DNA of 34,294 bases from Micromonospora sp. 15K316 (GCF_004348525.1 NZ_SMKG01000039.1:1-34294); one strand, 5' to 3'; numbered from the stretch's first letter, positions 1-8,596 are shown. Numbers and translations: made by a program. Notes: generated by a model not told the origin, from the letters alone.

Positions 1-29
1 CCGCCGCCGCGATGTGACAGCGTGGACCG

Positions 30-1271
30 ATGCACAGCGCACCGGTCGACGTCGACCTGGCCCTGCTCGGCGGCGGTGGCGCGGCCTCACTCGTCCTCGC
101 CGCCCTCGACCGGCACGGTGTGCGGGGGCTGCGGGTGGCCGTCATCGACCCGGTGCACCGCAGGGGCCAGGACCGGACGTGGGCCTTCTGGGACCGGCCG
201 GACGGAGACCTCGACCCGCTGCTGAGCGCGAGCTGGCCGCAGGTCGAGGTGGTCACGCCCGCCGCCCGCCGGGTGCTCGACCTCGCCCCGCTGCGGTACG
301 CGATGCTCCGCTCCGCGGCCGTCTACGAGCGGGCCGCCGCCGCGGAACGCCGCCTCGGCGCGATCCGGGTGCTCGCCCCGGTGGCGAGCGTGCACGACGA
401 CGGCGAGCGGGTCCTGGTCCGCGCCGCCGGCGACGCGCCGGCCGTACGGGCCCGCTGGGCGCTGGACTCCCGGCCCCGACCGCCCGCGCGCGCCGGCCGC
501 ACGACCTGGCTGCAGCACTTCCGGGGCTGGTGGCTGGCGGCGCAGAGCCCGACCTTCGATCCGGACCGGGCGGTGCTCATGGACTTCCGCACCCCGCAGC
601 CCGCCCGGGGCGTCTCCTTCGGCTACCTGCTGCCGGTCAGCGACCGGTACGCGCTCGTCGAGTACACCGAGTTCTCACCCACCCAGCTCACCGGCGCCGA
701 GTACGACGCCGCCCTGGCCGCGTACCGGGACCTGCTCGGCCTCGACCCCACCCGGCTCAGCGTGCGGGAGGTGGAGAACGGGGTGATCCCGATGACCGAC
801 GCCCCGTTCGACGCCCACCCGTCGCCCCGGGTCGTCCGGCTCGGCACCGCCGGCGGCGCCACCCGACCCTCCACCGGGTTCACCTTCTCCGCGATGCGCC
901 GCCAGGCGGAGCAGGTGGCCCGCGCCCTCGCCGAGGGACGGCCGCCGGTGCCGCGGCCCGCGTACCCCGGCCGGCACCGCTGGATGGACGCGGTCGCGCT
1001 GCGCGCCCTGGACCGCGGGTCGGTCGGCGGTCCCGAGTTCTTCTCCCGGCTCTTCGACCGCAACCCGGCCGAGCGGGTGCTGCGATTCCTGGACGGCACC
1101 ACCAGCCCGGCCGAGGAGATCGCCGTGATGTCCTCCACCCGGCTCCTGCCGATGGTCGCCGCCACCGCCGCAGACGCCACCCACCGGCTGCGCGACCGGC
1201 TCCGGTCGCCCCGACCCGTACCGCCCGTGCCACCCCCGGTACGTGGGAGCGGGTGCCGACCCGAGGCGTGA
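30..1271 (+). CDS. crtY: Lycopene beta-cyclase (CrtY family)
   Basis: A 413-residue flavoprotein-like enzyme that would cyclise the ends of lycopene to beta-ionone rings in carotenoid synthesis. The N-terminus (about residues 9-22) has the beta-strand and glycine-rich turn of a dinucleotide-binding fold (DLALLGGGGAASLVL). Also visible are the CrtY-type FWDRP segment near residue 54, the LVEYTEFSP segment in the middle (cyclase FxEE-like motif), and a GGATRPSTGF segment before the C-terminal helices. Length fits bacterial CrtY (about 380-420 residues). The ATG at 30 is chosen because the family N-terminus begins right there. Carotenoid genes usually cluster, so its partners probably lie upstream of the window; bases 1-29 are too short to show. 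It is followed by an unrelated ASCH gene with its own promoter. Family sure, end product less so. Confidence 0.88.
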   Translation: MHSAPVDVDLALLGGGGAASLVLAALDRHGVRGLRVAVIDPVHRRGQDRTWAFWDRPDGDLDPLLSASWPQVEVVTPAARRVLDLAPLRYAMLRSAAVYERAAAAERRLGAIRVLAPVASVHDDGERVLVRAAGDAPAVRARWALDSRPRPPARAGRTTWLQHFRGWWLAAQSPTFDPDRAVLMDFRTPQPARGVSFGYLLPVSDRYALVEYTEFSPTQLTGAEYDAALAAYRDLLGLDPTRLSVREVENGVIPMTDAPFDAHPSPRVVRLGTAGGATRPSTGFTFSAMRRQAEQVARALAEGRPPVPRPAYPGRHRWMDAVALRALDRGSVGGPEFFSRLFDRNPAERVLRFLDGTTSPAEEIAVMSSTRLLPMVAATAADATHRLRDRLRSPRPVPPVPPPVRGSGCRPEA

Positions 1272-1307
1272 CCGCGACGGCGGGGACGCCTCGGCCTCGT
1301 CGTCGCC

Positions 1308-1320
1308 TATCCTCGCCGGC
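1308..1320 (+). promoter_or_regulatory. Leaderless-type -10 box for the ASCH gene
   Basis: TATCCT at 1308-1313 is followed by 7 bases and then ATG. This is the TANNNT-N6/7-ATG arrangement typical of leaderless transcripts in actinobacteria. There is no Shine-Dalgarno sequence before the ATG. Inference from pattern only. Confidence 0.5.
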
Positions 1321-1776
1321 ATGGACCTCGATCATCTTCCCCGGGCCGAGTTCGCGTTCCCCGGCCCGCTGCGCGACCGGCTGGTGGCGGCGATCCTCGC
1401 CGGGACCAAGACCTCGACCACCGGGCTGCTCCTCGGCTACGAGTGCGAGGGCGAGCCGTTGCCCCGCGCCGGCCAGCGGTCGGTCGTGGTCGACTCGGCC
1501 GAGCGGCCGGTCGCGGTGATCGAGCTGACCGAGGTCCGGGTGGTGCGGCTCGCGGACGTCGACCTGCGGCACGCGCGCGACGAGGGCGAGGGCGACGAGT
1601 CGGTGGCCGAGTGGCGGGCCGGGCACGAGGAGTTCTGGCACAGTCCCGAGGTGCGCGCCGAACTCGGCGACCCCGACTTCACCGTCGACGACGACACGCT
1701 GGTGGTCGCCGAACGGTTCCGGCTGGTGAGCACCGTCGACCCCGCCTCCGGCACGCAGACACGGGTCGCTGCCTGA
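1321..1776 (+). CDS. ASCH domain-containing protein
   Basis: A 151-residue protein of the ASCH superfamily, a PUA-like beta-barrel fold thought to bind RNA or nucleotides; some members are amidohydrolases acting on modified cytidines. The family signature is near the N-terminus: ILAGTKTSTTG at about residues 25-35, with the conserved G-x-K-x-x-T (Gly28, Lys30, Thr33). It is followed by a beta-rich stretch (RSVVVDSAERPVAVIELTEV) and a WRAGHEEFW segment typical of the longer ASCH proteins. The frame is open further upstream to a GTG at 1243, but that would overlap crtY. The ATG at 1321 sits right after a TATCCT box and starts the conserved domain. Substrate unknown. Confidence 0.82.
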   Translation: MDLDHLPRAEFAFPGPLRDRLVAAILAGTKTSTTGLLLGYECEGEPLPRAGQRSVVVDSAERPVAVIELTEVRVVRLADVDLRHARDEGEGDESVAEWRAGHEEFWHSPEVRAELGDPDFTVDDDTLVVAERFRLVSTVDPASGTQTRVAA

Positions 1777-1810
1777 CGCCCCGGCGCGGGCCGGGGCTCG
1801 GTGCGCCCGG

Positions 1811-1822
1811 TAGGTTGCCGGC
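1811..1822 (+). promoter_or_regulatory. Leaderless-type -10 box for rnhA
   Basis: TAGGTT at 1811-1816 followed by 6 bases and ATG, with no ribosome binding site between. It matches the TANNNT-N6-ATG pattern of leaderless actinobacterial genes. Confidence 0.5.
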
Positions 1823-2290
1823 ATGGTGGAAAGCGGCAGAGTGGTGCAGATCTGGACCGACGGCGCGTGCAGCGGTAACCCGGGACCGGGCGGCTGGGGC
1901 GCCGTGCTGCGCTACGGCGAGCACGAGCGGGAGCTCTGCGGCGGCGAGGCGACCCCCACCACCAACAACCGGATGGAGCTGATGGCCGCCATCCAGGCGT
2001 TGGAGAGCCTGACCCGGCCGGCCGCCGTCGAGCTGCACACCGACAGCACGTACGTACGCAACGGCATCACCAGCTGGCTCGCCTCGTGGAAGCGCAACGG
2101 GTGGAAGACCGCCGCCAAGCAGCCGGTCAAGAACGCCGACCTGTGGCAGCGGCTGGAGTCGGCCTGCGCCCGGCACCAGATCACCTGGCTCTGGGTGAAG
2201 GGGCACAACGGGCACCCGGAGAACGAGCGCGCCGACGCGCTGGCCAACCGGGGCATGACCGAGGCGCGCGCGGCGGTGCCCGCCCGGTAG
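1823..2290 (+). CDS. rnhA: Ribonuclease HI
   Basis: A 155-residue RNase HI that cuts the RNA strand of RNA-DNA hybrids, removing primers and R-loops. The complete metal-binding set is present: Asp13 ([14 protein letters not shown]), Glu52 (NNRMEL), Asp74 (HTDSTY) and Asp138 (NERADALA), with catalytic His128 in VKGHNGH. Spacing matches E. coli RNase HI (D10/E48/D70/H124/D134) almost exactly, and the basic handle region ([17 protein letters not shown]) is also present. It is a stand-alone domain, without the acid phosphatase domain fused in some mycobacterial homologues. It is separated from the ASCH gene by 46 bases and has its own -10 box, so it is probably its own transcription unit. Confidence 0.96.
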   Translation: MVESGRVVQIWTDGACSGNPGPGGWGAVLRYGEHERELCGGEATPTTNNRMELMAAIQALESLTRPAAVELHTDSTYVRNGITSWLASWKRNGWKTAAKQPVKNADLWQRLESACARHQITWLWVKGHNGHPENERADALANRGMTEARAAVPAR

Positions 2291-2328
2291 GCGTGGCCCG
2301 GCCTCACGCGACGGGCGGGACCGGCCGG

Positions 2329-2565
2329 TCAGCGGGTCGCGTCCGGGTGCCCCGGCATGCTCGACCCGCCGCCGCTGCTGCCGGAGGCGCCGCCGGCCAC
2401 GCCCGAACCGTCGTCCTCGGTGACCACGTCCGGCCGTACGTCGGTGTCGTCCGGGGCCGGGACCTCGGTGTCCGCCTCGACCTGGACCAGCCGTGCCTGG
2501 CCGGCCTCGTCCTCGGCGTGCTCCGGATCGACCGGCTGCTCACTCTGCCGCGTTCTGAAGCCCAC
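2329..2565 (-). CDS. Small acidic hypothetical protein
   Basis: A 78-residue protein of unknown function. It is rich in Asp, Glu and Gly, has no Cys, and shows no membrane segment or recognisable domain. The N-terminus is MGFRTRQSEQPVDPE and the C-terminal third is a flexible Gly/Ser stretch (GGASGSSGGGSS). It looks largely disordered. I trust it as a gene because the GTG start at 2565 has a strong ribosome binding site (GGGAGG five bases upstream) and third codon positions are almost all G or C. A competing frame on the same strand (2304-2543) lacks such a site. It is convergent with rnhA. Confidence 0.65.
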   Translation of the reverse strand: MGFRTRQSEQPVDPEHAEDEAGQARLVQVEADTEVPAPDDTDVRPDVVTEDDGSGVAGGASGSSGGGSSMPGHPDATR

Positions 2566-2640
2566 GGTCGCCTCCCGTCGGTGCCGTCCTCCGATCAGCC
2601 GTGGCTACCCGACCGCAAATGGGCGAAACGTCCGCCCGCC

Positions 2641-2720
2641 CCGGCGTGCACCGGGCGCTGACGCCGCGAGCGCTCCCAGCCGCCGCCGGCGTGCACCGGG
2701 CGTTGACGCCGCGAGCGCCT
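2641..2720. repeat. Two near-identical direct repeats, 45-base period
   Basis: Copy 1 begins at 2641 and copy 2 at 2686. Over about 34 bases they differ at one position (C to T), separated by 11 bases. Each unit begins CCGGCGTGCACCGGGCG and contains a short GGCG-TNA-CGCC hairpin. They lie between two minus-strand genes, downstream of the pentapeptide-repeat gene. Function unknown; possibly a dispersed intergenic repeat. Confidence 0.8.
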
Positions 2721-2777
2721 CCGGCGGGACCGACGGCGGTCGCGCCGGCCAGGTGCCGCGAACCGTCGCCGCCTCGA

Positions 2778-3674
2778 TCAGCGGCGACCGCGTCGGGCGG
2801 GCCGGCCCGGGCGGGGCGTACGCGCCAGCGGAGTGACCGCGATGGCGGTCCAGTGCGCCGGCCGGGTCAACCCCGCCGGCAGCCGGGTGCGGGCGTCGCC
2901 GCGGGCGGCGTCGAGCTGGGCCTGGTGCAGGAAGAGGGCACCGGTGAGATCGCTGCCCCGCAGGTCCGCGCCGCGCAGGTCGGCCCCGGTCAGGTCGGCC
3001 AGGTGCAGCGCCACCCCGCGCAGGTCGGCCCCGATCAGCAGCGCCCCGCGCAGGTTGGCCCGGCGCAGGTCCACGCCGCGCAGGTCCGCCCCGAACAGCT
3101 GGGCTCCCCGGCGGTCCGCGCCGGGCCGCCCGCCGCGCGACCGGGCGGCGTCGCCGGCCCGGGACAACAACACGTTCACGCGGTCGCGGTGTGCCCCGAC
3201 GTCCAGGGCCAGCAACTCCCGCGGGCCGCTCTCGGTGAGCCGGACGGTCTCGGCACGGGCCTGACCGAGCTCCTCCCGCAGACCGGCCGGTGGATGCAGG
3301 TCCAGCGCCTCGGTCAGGTACCAGAGCAGCTCGTGCAGCGGGCGCATCACCGCGAACGTGTCGAACATGACCTGCGCGGAGCCGGGCTCCGCCCGCCAGT
3401 CCCGCCCGCCGAAGGTCACCTGGGCGACCTGCTGCCCGGCGCCGAAACAGTCGAAGACGGTGCAGCCGGGGAAGCCCCGACCGCGCAGCTCGGTGTGGAT
3501 GCCGCAGCGGTGGTCCGGTCGCAGGTTGGGGCAGGGCTGACCGGCCGGCTTGTCGATGGCGAAGTCGGCGGAGGCGGCGAAGGCCGGAACGACACAGCAG
3601 AGGCCGAAACAGCGTGCGCAGTCGGCGCGCAGGGCCTCCCGCCCCGGAGCCGCCGACCGGGAGTTCTCTGCCAC
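2778..3674 (-). CDS. Pentapeptide-repeat protein with N-terminal cysteine cluster
   Basis: A 298-residue protein with two parts. Residues 19-76 hold eight cysteines (C19, C22, C26, C27, C48, C57, C71, C76), resembling the YkgJ-type zinc or iron-sulfur cluster family. Residues about 190-248 are pentapeptide repeats of the A(D/N)LRG type ([19 protein letters not shown]), which fold as a right-handed beta-helix. The middle is helical ([15 protein letters not shown]). The start is GTG at 3674, with CAGGAGAA ten bases upstream; the frame stays open further upstream but without coding signs. Pentapeptide proteins can mimic DNA and bind gyrase, or act as scaffolds. Nothing here proves either role, and no resistance function should be assumed. 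Confidence 0.85.
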   Translation of the reverse strand: MAENSRSAAPGREALRADCARCFGLCCVVPAFAASADFAIDKPAGQPCPNLRPDHRCGIHTELRGRGFPGCTVFDCFGAGQQVAQVTFGGRDWRAEPGSAQVMFDTFAVMRPLHELLWYLTEALDLHPPAGLREELGQARAETVRLTESGPRELLALDVGAHRDRVNVLLSRAGDAARSRGGRPGADRRGAQLFGADLRGVDLRRANLRGALLIGADLRGVALHLADLTGADLRGADLRGSDLTGALFLHQAQLDAARGDARTRLPAGLTRPAHWTAIAVTPLARTPRPGRPARRGRR

Positions 3675-3864
3675 GCTGACCGTTCTCCTGCCGCTTCTAC
3701 CGGTTGGCGCCGGCGCTTGTCGCGTGGGCGCGTACCCATTGTCCCGCCGGCCCGGGCTCGTCACCGGCCGGGGGCCCGGCGACCCCACGGCTCGGCGGGC
3801 GTCGGGCGGCGCCGGCGCGGGCCGGGTGGCCGTTCCCGCCGGTGCGGGAGGGGAGAACCGCCGG

Positions 3865-4896
3865 CTACCGCGGCGCGAGGCGCAGGATCGTGCGCTCCTC
3901 CCGCGCCGGCCCGTACTTCTCGTCGAAGCGCCGGGCCACCGGGGCGCGTTCCTTGTCCGCCGGCTCGACCAGCGTGAAGGTCCGGGGTGCCGAGCCGGGC
4001 GTCCGGGGCGGCATCGGGGCGCGGGCGGTGAGCGACAGGTTCGGCCGCGACCGTTCGCAGTCGATGTAGTGCTCGCCGTCGAACTCCACGTACGCCATCT
4101 CCGCCCGCAGGTAGTCGGAGCTCGCGGTGCCCAGCGTCACCGTCAGCCGGTCGTACCGCTCCAGTGGCGCGGTGGCCTGGTCGTGGTCCCACAGCTCCTC
4201 GAACCGGGCGTGCACGAAACCGCCCAGCGGGCTGCCCATGTCGACCTCCAGCTGGGGAACGTTGAACGACAGCTTGCCGACGGGGAAGAACGAGATGAGG
4301 GAGCGCCCGTCCCACTGGTAGAGCTGAATCGACGGCGACGCGTCGTAGACACGCACCTGGAACCGTTCGTTCTCGCCGAGCTTGCGGCGCAGCGCCATCA
4401 GGTGCCGCAGGTTGGCCCGGATGTGGCCGGGGACGTCGACACCCTGGCGCTCCAACTCCTCGGAGCGCTGCTGCGCCGCCGTGCAGTCCGGGTCGAGCAG
4501 GAGCAGCTGCACCTGCGCGCCGTTACGCAGGGCCGCCTCGATCGCCTCCAGGGTCGCCTGCCGGTGCTGGTCGTCCAGCAGGATCGTCCAGGTGTCGAGG
4601 ACCCGCACCCGCCGGCATCTGCCCAGCCGCGCCACGAACGCCTCCTGGTCGAAGCTCAGGTGCTCCTGCACCCGGGCCTTGCGGGCCTCCTCGAAGAGCG
4701 GATCGAAGATGACGTACGAGATCGCCGCGAGCACCACGCTGGCGCCGATGTTGAGCAGCAGGTCGCTGAGGAAGCCGCTGCTGCGCCAGGCCGCGAGCAG
4801 CATCACCACGGCAGTGGCCAGCAGCCCTCCGCCGACCACGAACGCCCGCCGCTGCCGGGGGGTACGACCTGACCGCCAGCCGCCCGCCCGCCGCAT
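3865..4896 (-). CDS. Membrane-anchored protein with PLD-like domain, function unknown
   Basis: A 343-residue protein. Two hydrophobic segments at about residues 18-36 and 44-63 anchor it. A soluble domain follows with alternating strands and helices: [11 protein letters not shown], then [12 protein letters not shown], then [19 protein letters not shown] and LISFFPVG, ending in [12 protein letters not shown]. This resembles the phospholipase-D-like fold found in some actinobacterial regulators, where strand-end acidic and tyrosine residues replace the canonical HxKxxxxD motif. I see no complete HKD motif, so catalysis is doubtful. The last 100 residues are unrecognised. The ATG at 4896 has an excellent site (GGAAGGAGG four bases upstream). 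Neighbours give no clear pathway. It could be a stress or envelope sensor (inference). Confidence 0.7.
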   Translation of the reverse strand: MRRAGGWRSGRTPRQRRAFVVGGGLLATAVVMLLAAWRSSGFLSDLLLNIGASVVLAAISYVIFDPLFEEARKARVQEHLSFDQEAFVARLGRCRRVRVLDTWTILLDDQHRQATLEAIEAALRNGAQVQLLLLDPDCTAAQQRSEELERQGVDVPGHIRANLRHLMALRRKLGENERFQVRVYDASPSIQLYQWDGRSLISFFPVGKLSFNVPQLEVDMGSPLGGFVHARFEELWDHDQATAPLERYDRLTVTLGTASSDYLRAEMAYVEFDGEHYIDCERSRPNLSLTARAPMPPRTPGSAPRTFTLVEPADKERAPVARRFDEKYGPAREERTILRLAPR

Positions 4897-5152
4897 GCGG
4901 CCTCCTTCCGGGCCGGTCGCGGCCGTGGCGTCCGGCGTTCACTCGGGACGACGGCAGGATACGTGCGCGCCTCGCCGGCCGCTGTCCCCTTCGGAACCGC
5001 CGCATTCGCCGGTGAGTGCGGTCCCGGAACTCATACCGTGATCACCGGCCTGCTCACGTTCCTGCGACTGGTGCGGACGCTGCTGGCCTTCGCCGCGCAG
5101 TCCGGTCACGTCGCGCTCCTCCACGGCGCAGGTCTAGACGCTCGCCGCCCGC

Positions 5153-5968
5153 TCAGGCCGGTTCCACCCGTCGCCAGTCGTGCGAGGTGAGCGCGTTCGC
5201 CTGCGGGCCCATCAGCAGCATCCCCCCGTCGACCGGCCAGGACGCGCCGGTGACGTAGGCGGCGGCGGGGGAGGCGAGCAGCGCGACCACCGCGGCGACC
5301 TCCCGCGCGTCGCCCGGCCGCCCCACCGGCACGCCCGGGCGTTCCTGGGTGGCCGGGTCGACGTCCTCCTGCCCGGTCATCGGGGTGGAGATCTCGCCGG
5401 GCGCGACCGCGTTGACGGTGATCCCGTCGGCCGCCAACTCCTGCGCCATCACCTTGGTGAGCAGCCCCAGCCCGCCCTTCGCCGCGCAGTACGCGGCGGA
5501 GCCGACCCGTGGCGCGTGCTCGTGCACGCTGGTGATGTTGATGATCCGGCCGCCGGTGCCGGCGGCTCGCATCCGCCGGGCGGCCCGCTGCCCGCAGAGG
5601 AACGGCCCGTCCAGGTCGACCGCCAACACCTCCCGCCACTGCTGCCAGCCGGTCTCGACGAACGGCGCCGACGCCCCGGTGCCGGCGTTGTTGACCAGCA
5701 CCCCGAGGCCGCCCAGCCGGTCGGCCAGCTCGTCGACGACGCCGGCCGCCTCCGGCAGGCGCGTCAGGTCCAGCTCCGCGACCTCGCAGGCGCGTCCGGC
5801 GTCGCGTACCTCGGCGGCGGTGCGCCGCGCCCCGTCCGGGTCGCCGTACCAGGTGATGCCGATGTCGAAGCCGGCCTCGGCGAGCGCCACGGCACAGGCC
5901 TTGCCGATGCCGGAGTCCGCGCCGGTGACGATCGCGATGCGGGGGTAGTCCTCGAAACGTGCGGGCAT
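5153..5968 (-). CDS. SDR-family oxidoreductase
   Basis: A 271-residue classical short-chain dehydrogenase/reductase using NAD(P)H. The Rossmann motif TGADSGIGKA is near residue 15 and NNAG follows in the middle. The catalytic Ser-Tyr-Lys is in NITSVHEHAP with YCAAKGG, and the C-terminus has the PVDGGMLLM ending usual for glucose-1-dehydrogenase or 3-ketoacyl reductase-like members. Substrate cannot be told from sequence. The ATG at 5968 has only a weak upstream purine stretch; a TAGTGA hexamer six bases before it suggests a possible leaderless transcript. It is divergent from rtcB across 116 bases. The 256 bases between it and the membrane protein hold no convincing gene. Confidence 0.9.
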   Translation of the reverse strand: MPARFEDYPRIAIVTGADSGIGKACAVALAEAGFDIGITWYGDPDGARRTAAEVRDAGRACEVAELDLTRLPEAAGVVDELADRLGGLGVLVNNAGTGASAPFVETGWQQWREVLAVDLDGPFLCGQRAARRMRAAGTGGRIINITSVHEHAPRVGSAAYCAAKGGLGLLTKVMAQELAADGITVNAVAPGEISTPMTGQEDVDPATQERPGVPVGRPGDAREVAAVVALLASPAAAYVTGASWPVDGGMLLMGPQANALTSHDWRRVEPA

Positions 5969-6084
5969 GGCGGCTCACTACCCCGACCCGTGCGGACGCA
6001 ACCGCGCGCCTTTTATCCGCCGCGCGTCGACGTCCGCCGGTCCGCGCCAGGTGTAGGGGCGGCGAGGGTGGGTAGGCGCGTCGG

Positions 6085-7503
6085 ATGCGGGTGGTGCAGG
6101 AGTCGCCGTACCGGTTCCGGATCGACCGGCAGGATCCGATGCGGGTGCCGGGCGTAGTCTTCGCGAGCCCGTCGCTGCTGCCCGACTCGGGTGCGGACAA
6201 GTCACTCGAACAGGTGGCGAACGTCGCGACCCTGCCTGGCATCGTCGACGCCTCGTACGCCATGCCGGACGTGCACTGGGGCTACGGGTTCCCGATCGGC
6301 GGCGTGGCCGCCACCGACCTGGAGCAGGGCGGGGTGGTGTCGCCCGGTGGCGTGGGGTTCGACATCTCCTGCGGCGTACGGCTGCTCGCCGCCGACCTCG
6401 ACCGCGCGGAGCTCGGGCCGCGCCTGGACGCCCTCATGGACGGGCTCTCCGAGGCGACACCCCGGGGGATGGGCAAGGGGGCGGTCTGGCACCTCACGGA
6501 CCGGGCGGAGCTCGACGGTGTGCTGCGCGGCGGTTCCCGGTACGCGGTCGAGCGCGGCTTCGGCGTCGACCGGGACCTCGCGCGTTGCGAGGACTACGGC
6601 GCCGTCCGTGACGCCGACCCGCACCAGGTCAGCGAGCGGGCGGTGGAGCGCGGCGCGCGGCAGGTGGGCAGCCTCGGCTCCGGCAACCACTTCCTGGAGG
6701 TGCAGGCGGTCGAGGAGGTGTACGACGACCGGGTCGCCGCCGCCTTCGGCCTGCGCCGCGGGCAGCTCTGCGTGATGATCCACTGCGGATCGCGGGGACT
6801 GGGCCACCAGATCTGCACCGACTACGTCCGGGGCATGGAGAAGGTGATGACCCGGTACGGCATCGAGGTGCCCGACCGGCAGCTCGCCTGCGCGCCGGTC
6901 TCGTCCCAGGAGGGGCGCGCCTACCTGGGCGCGATGGCGGCCGCGGCGAACTACGCCCGCGCCAATCGGCAGTTGCTGACGGACGCCGCCCGGAAGGTCT
7001 TCGCCCGGGAGACGGGCCGCCACCTCGACCTCGTCTACGACATCTCGCACAACCTGGCGAAGATCGAGAATCACGAGGTCGACGGGGTGCGGCGCCGCCT
7101 CTGCGTCCACCGCAAGGGGGCGACCCGGGCGCTGCCGCCCGGTCACGAGGATCTCCCCGCCGACCTGCGCGACGTCGGCCAGCCGGTGCTGATCCCCGGT
7201 TCGATGGGCACCGGCTCGTACGTGCTGACCGGGGTCCCCGGCTCGCCGGCCTTCGCCTCCACCTGCCATGGCGCGGGGCGGGTGCAGAGCCGCAAGCAGG
7301 CGGTCAAGGCCGAGCGCGGATCGGACCCACGCCGGCAGTTGGAGGCGCAGGACATCGCCGTACGCGGGGCCTCCCGTCGCGGGCTGGCCGAGGAGATGCC
7401 GGCCGCGTACAAGGACATCACGGCGGTGATCGAGTCCGCCGAGGGGGCGGGGCTGTGCCGGAAGGTCGCGCGGCTGGTGCCGATCGGCGTGGTCAAGGGC
7501 TGA
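6085..7503 (+). CDS. rtcB: RNA-splicing ligase RtcB
   Basis: A 472-residue GTP- and Mn-dependent RNA ligase joining 2',3'-cyclic phosphate (or 3'-phosphate) and 5'-OH RNA ends, used in RNA repair. Metal and catalytic motifs are complete: [26 protein letters not shown] with Cys96, [46 protein letters not shown] and CHGAGR with His395, the residue that carries GMP. Length matches intein-free RtcB (about 480). The ATG at 6085 follows TAGGCG and six bases, so a leaderless start is possible; a GTG two codons later is the alternative. Its stop lies 9 bases from the stop of the convergent archease gene, its known protein partner. Confidence 0.96.
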   Translation: MRVVQESPYRFRIDRQDPMRVPGVVFASPSLLPDSGADKSLEQVANVATLPGIVDASYAMPDVHWGYGFPIGGVAATDLEQGGVVSPGGVGFDISCGVRLLAADLDRAELGPRLDALMDGLSEATPRGMGKGAVWHLTDRAELDGVLRGGSRYAVERGFGVDRDLARCEDYGAVRDADPHQVSERAVERGARQVGSLGSGNHFLEVQAVEEVYDDRVAAAFGLRRGQLCVMIHCGSRGLGHQICTDYVRGMEKVMTRYGIEVPDRQLACAPVSSQEGRAYLGAMAAAANYARANRQLLTDAARKVFARETGRHLDLVYDISHNLAKIENHEVDGVRRRLCVHRKGATRALPPGHEDLPADLRDVGQPVLIPGSMGTGSYVLTGVPGSPAFASTCHGAGRVQSRKQAVKAERGSDPRRQLEAQDIAVRGASRRGLAEEMPAAYKDITAVIESAEGAGLCRKVARLVPIGVVKG

Positions 7504-7512
7504 GCGTCCCGG

Positions 7513-7941
7513 TCACACGTCGAGGGTCACCGCGCAGGACCAGCCGCCGCCGTCGGGTCCGAAGCGCAGCTCGTGCAGGGAGACCGCCTTCGGGACCGCC
7601 CCGATCAGCTCGACCCCGTCGGTCCCCGTGACCCGCCAGCGCACCCGCAGGCCACCGCGACCTTCCTCCGTCACGTCGGTGGTCAGCGGCAGCTCGTCCG
7701 CCGTCTCCATCCGGAAGATCACCTCGTCGAGGACTGTCACCAGCAAGTCCTCGTTCTCCCCGGGCGGCGTCTCGTACTCCCGCTCCGGGCCGGGGCGGGC
7801 CCCGGCGGTGTCGGTGAAGGTCTCGACCAGCGCCGTGACCGCCTCGGCCACGCACTCCTCCCGGGTGGGCGCCCACGCCTCGATCCGGACGTCGGCGGTG
7901 TGCGGCACGCACCGGTGCCCGCGCTGCGCTGGCTGCTCCAT
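7513..7941 (-). CDS. Archease (RtcB cofactor)
   Basis: A 142-residue protein of the archease family, which speeds guanylylation and multiple turnover of RtcB. The family's N-terminal metal-binding motif is present as PHTADVRIEAWAPTREE (His14, Asp17). The middle has the DLLVTVLDEVIFRMET helix, and the C-terminus has KAVSLHELRF and a final AVTLDV strand ending in the usual acidic residue. The ATG at 7941 is chosen; an in-frame GTG at 7959 would add six residues, and neither has a clear ribosome binding site. It is encoded tail-to-tail with rtcB rather than in an operon, which is less usual but keeps the pair linked. Identification is firm from motif plus neighbour. Confidence 0.92.
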   Translation of the reverse strand: MEQPAQRGHRCVPHTADVRIEAWAPTREECVAEAVTALVETFTDTAGARPGPEREYETPPGENEDLLVTVLDEVIFRMETADELPLTTDVTEEGRGGLRVRWRVTGTDGVELIGAVPKAVSLHELRFGPDGGGWSCAVTLDV

Positions 7942-7981
7942 GCCCCGATCATCCGCCACCGCACGCCGCTCACCGGCCGGT

Positions 7982-7993
7982 TACCGTCGCCGG
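7982..7993 (+). promoter_or_regulatory. Leaderless-type -10 box for the MBL-fold gene
   Basis: TACCGT at 7982-7987, six bases, then ATG at 7994, with no Shine-Dalgarno sequence. It sits in the 52-base gap shared with the divergent archease gene. Confidence 0.5.
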
Positions 7994-8596
7994 ATGCGGA
8001 TCACCAAGTACACCCACTCCTGCGTACGGATCGAGCACGACGGCGGGGTGCTGGTCGTCGACCCCGGCACCTGGAGCGAACCGCGTGCGCTGGCCGGCGC
8101 GGACGCCGTCCTCGTGACGCACGAGCACAGCGACCACGTCGACGTGCTCCGCCTGGCCGGCCTCGGCGTGCCGGTGTACGCCCCGGAGGGGGCCCGCCTG
8201 CCCGACCTGGCCCCGCTGCCGGTGATCCCGGTCCGCGCCGGGCAGCGGTTCGTCGCCGCCGGCCTCCCGGTGACCGCCGTCGGTGGCCGGCACGCGGTGA
8301 TCCACGAGGGACAGCCGGACTGTGTCAACCTCGGCTACCTGGTCGGCGACGGCCTCTACCACCCGGGCGACTCGCTGCACGTGCCGCGGGAGCCGGTGCG
8401 GACGCTGCTGGTCCCGGGGCAGGCGTCGTGGCTGCGGCTCGGTGAGGCGATCGCCTTCGCGCGGGCGGTCGGCGCGCGGCACACCTACACCATCCACGAC
8501 GCGCAGCTCAACGAGCGCGGTCTGGCCAGCGTCACCGGCTGGTTGACCGAGACCGTCGCCGGCTACCGCCACCTCGCCCCGGGCGAGAGCGCCTGA
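7994..8596 (+). CDS. MBL-fold metallohydrolase (UlaG-like)
   Basis: A 200-residue metallo-beta-lactamase-fold hydrolase. The zinc motif HxHxDH is at residues 43-48 (THEHSDH), and later ligands appear in GGRHAVIH and YHPGDSLHVP. The short N-terminus MRITKYTHSCVRIE and the compact size fit the UlaG / YddR-like branch, which acts on phosphoesters or lactones; substrate is unknown. The start at 7994 is chosen because the family's first strand begins there and a TANNNT box sits six bases upstream. The frame is open further upstream but would overlap the archease gene on the other strand. It is followed by 242 bases without a gene. Confidence 0.88.
   Translation: MRITKYTHSCVRIEHDGGVLVVDPGTWSEPRALAGADAVLVTHEHSDHVDVLRLAGLGVPVYAPEGARLPDLAPLPVIPVRAGQRFVAAGLPVTAVGGRHAVIHEGQPDCVNLGYLVGDGLYHPGDSLHVPREPVRTLLVPGQASWLRLGEAIAFARAVGARHTYTIHDAQLNERGLASVTGWLTETVAGYRHLAPGESA

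Noticed and set aside
2304..2543. Alternative minus-strand small frame overlapping the acidic protein
   Set aside because: The 2329-2565 frame has a strong ribosome site and better third-position bias; this one is Arg/Thr-rich shadow.
2778..3674. Quinolone-resistance (Qnr-like) protein
   Set aside because: Pentapeptide repeats are present, but fewer than in Qnr proteins and fused to a cysteine cluster; there is no evidence for a resistance role.
4939..5190. Small frames on both strands, including a hydrophobic plus-strand stretch (ITGLLTFLRLVRTLLAF)
   Set aside because: No ribosome site, no family, and neither strand has consistent codon bias. A short membrane peptide cannot be excluded, but I cannot support it.
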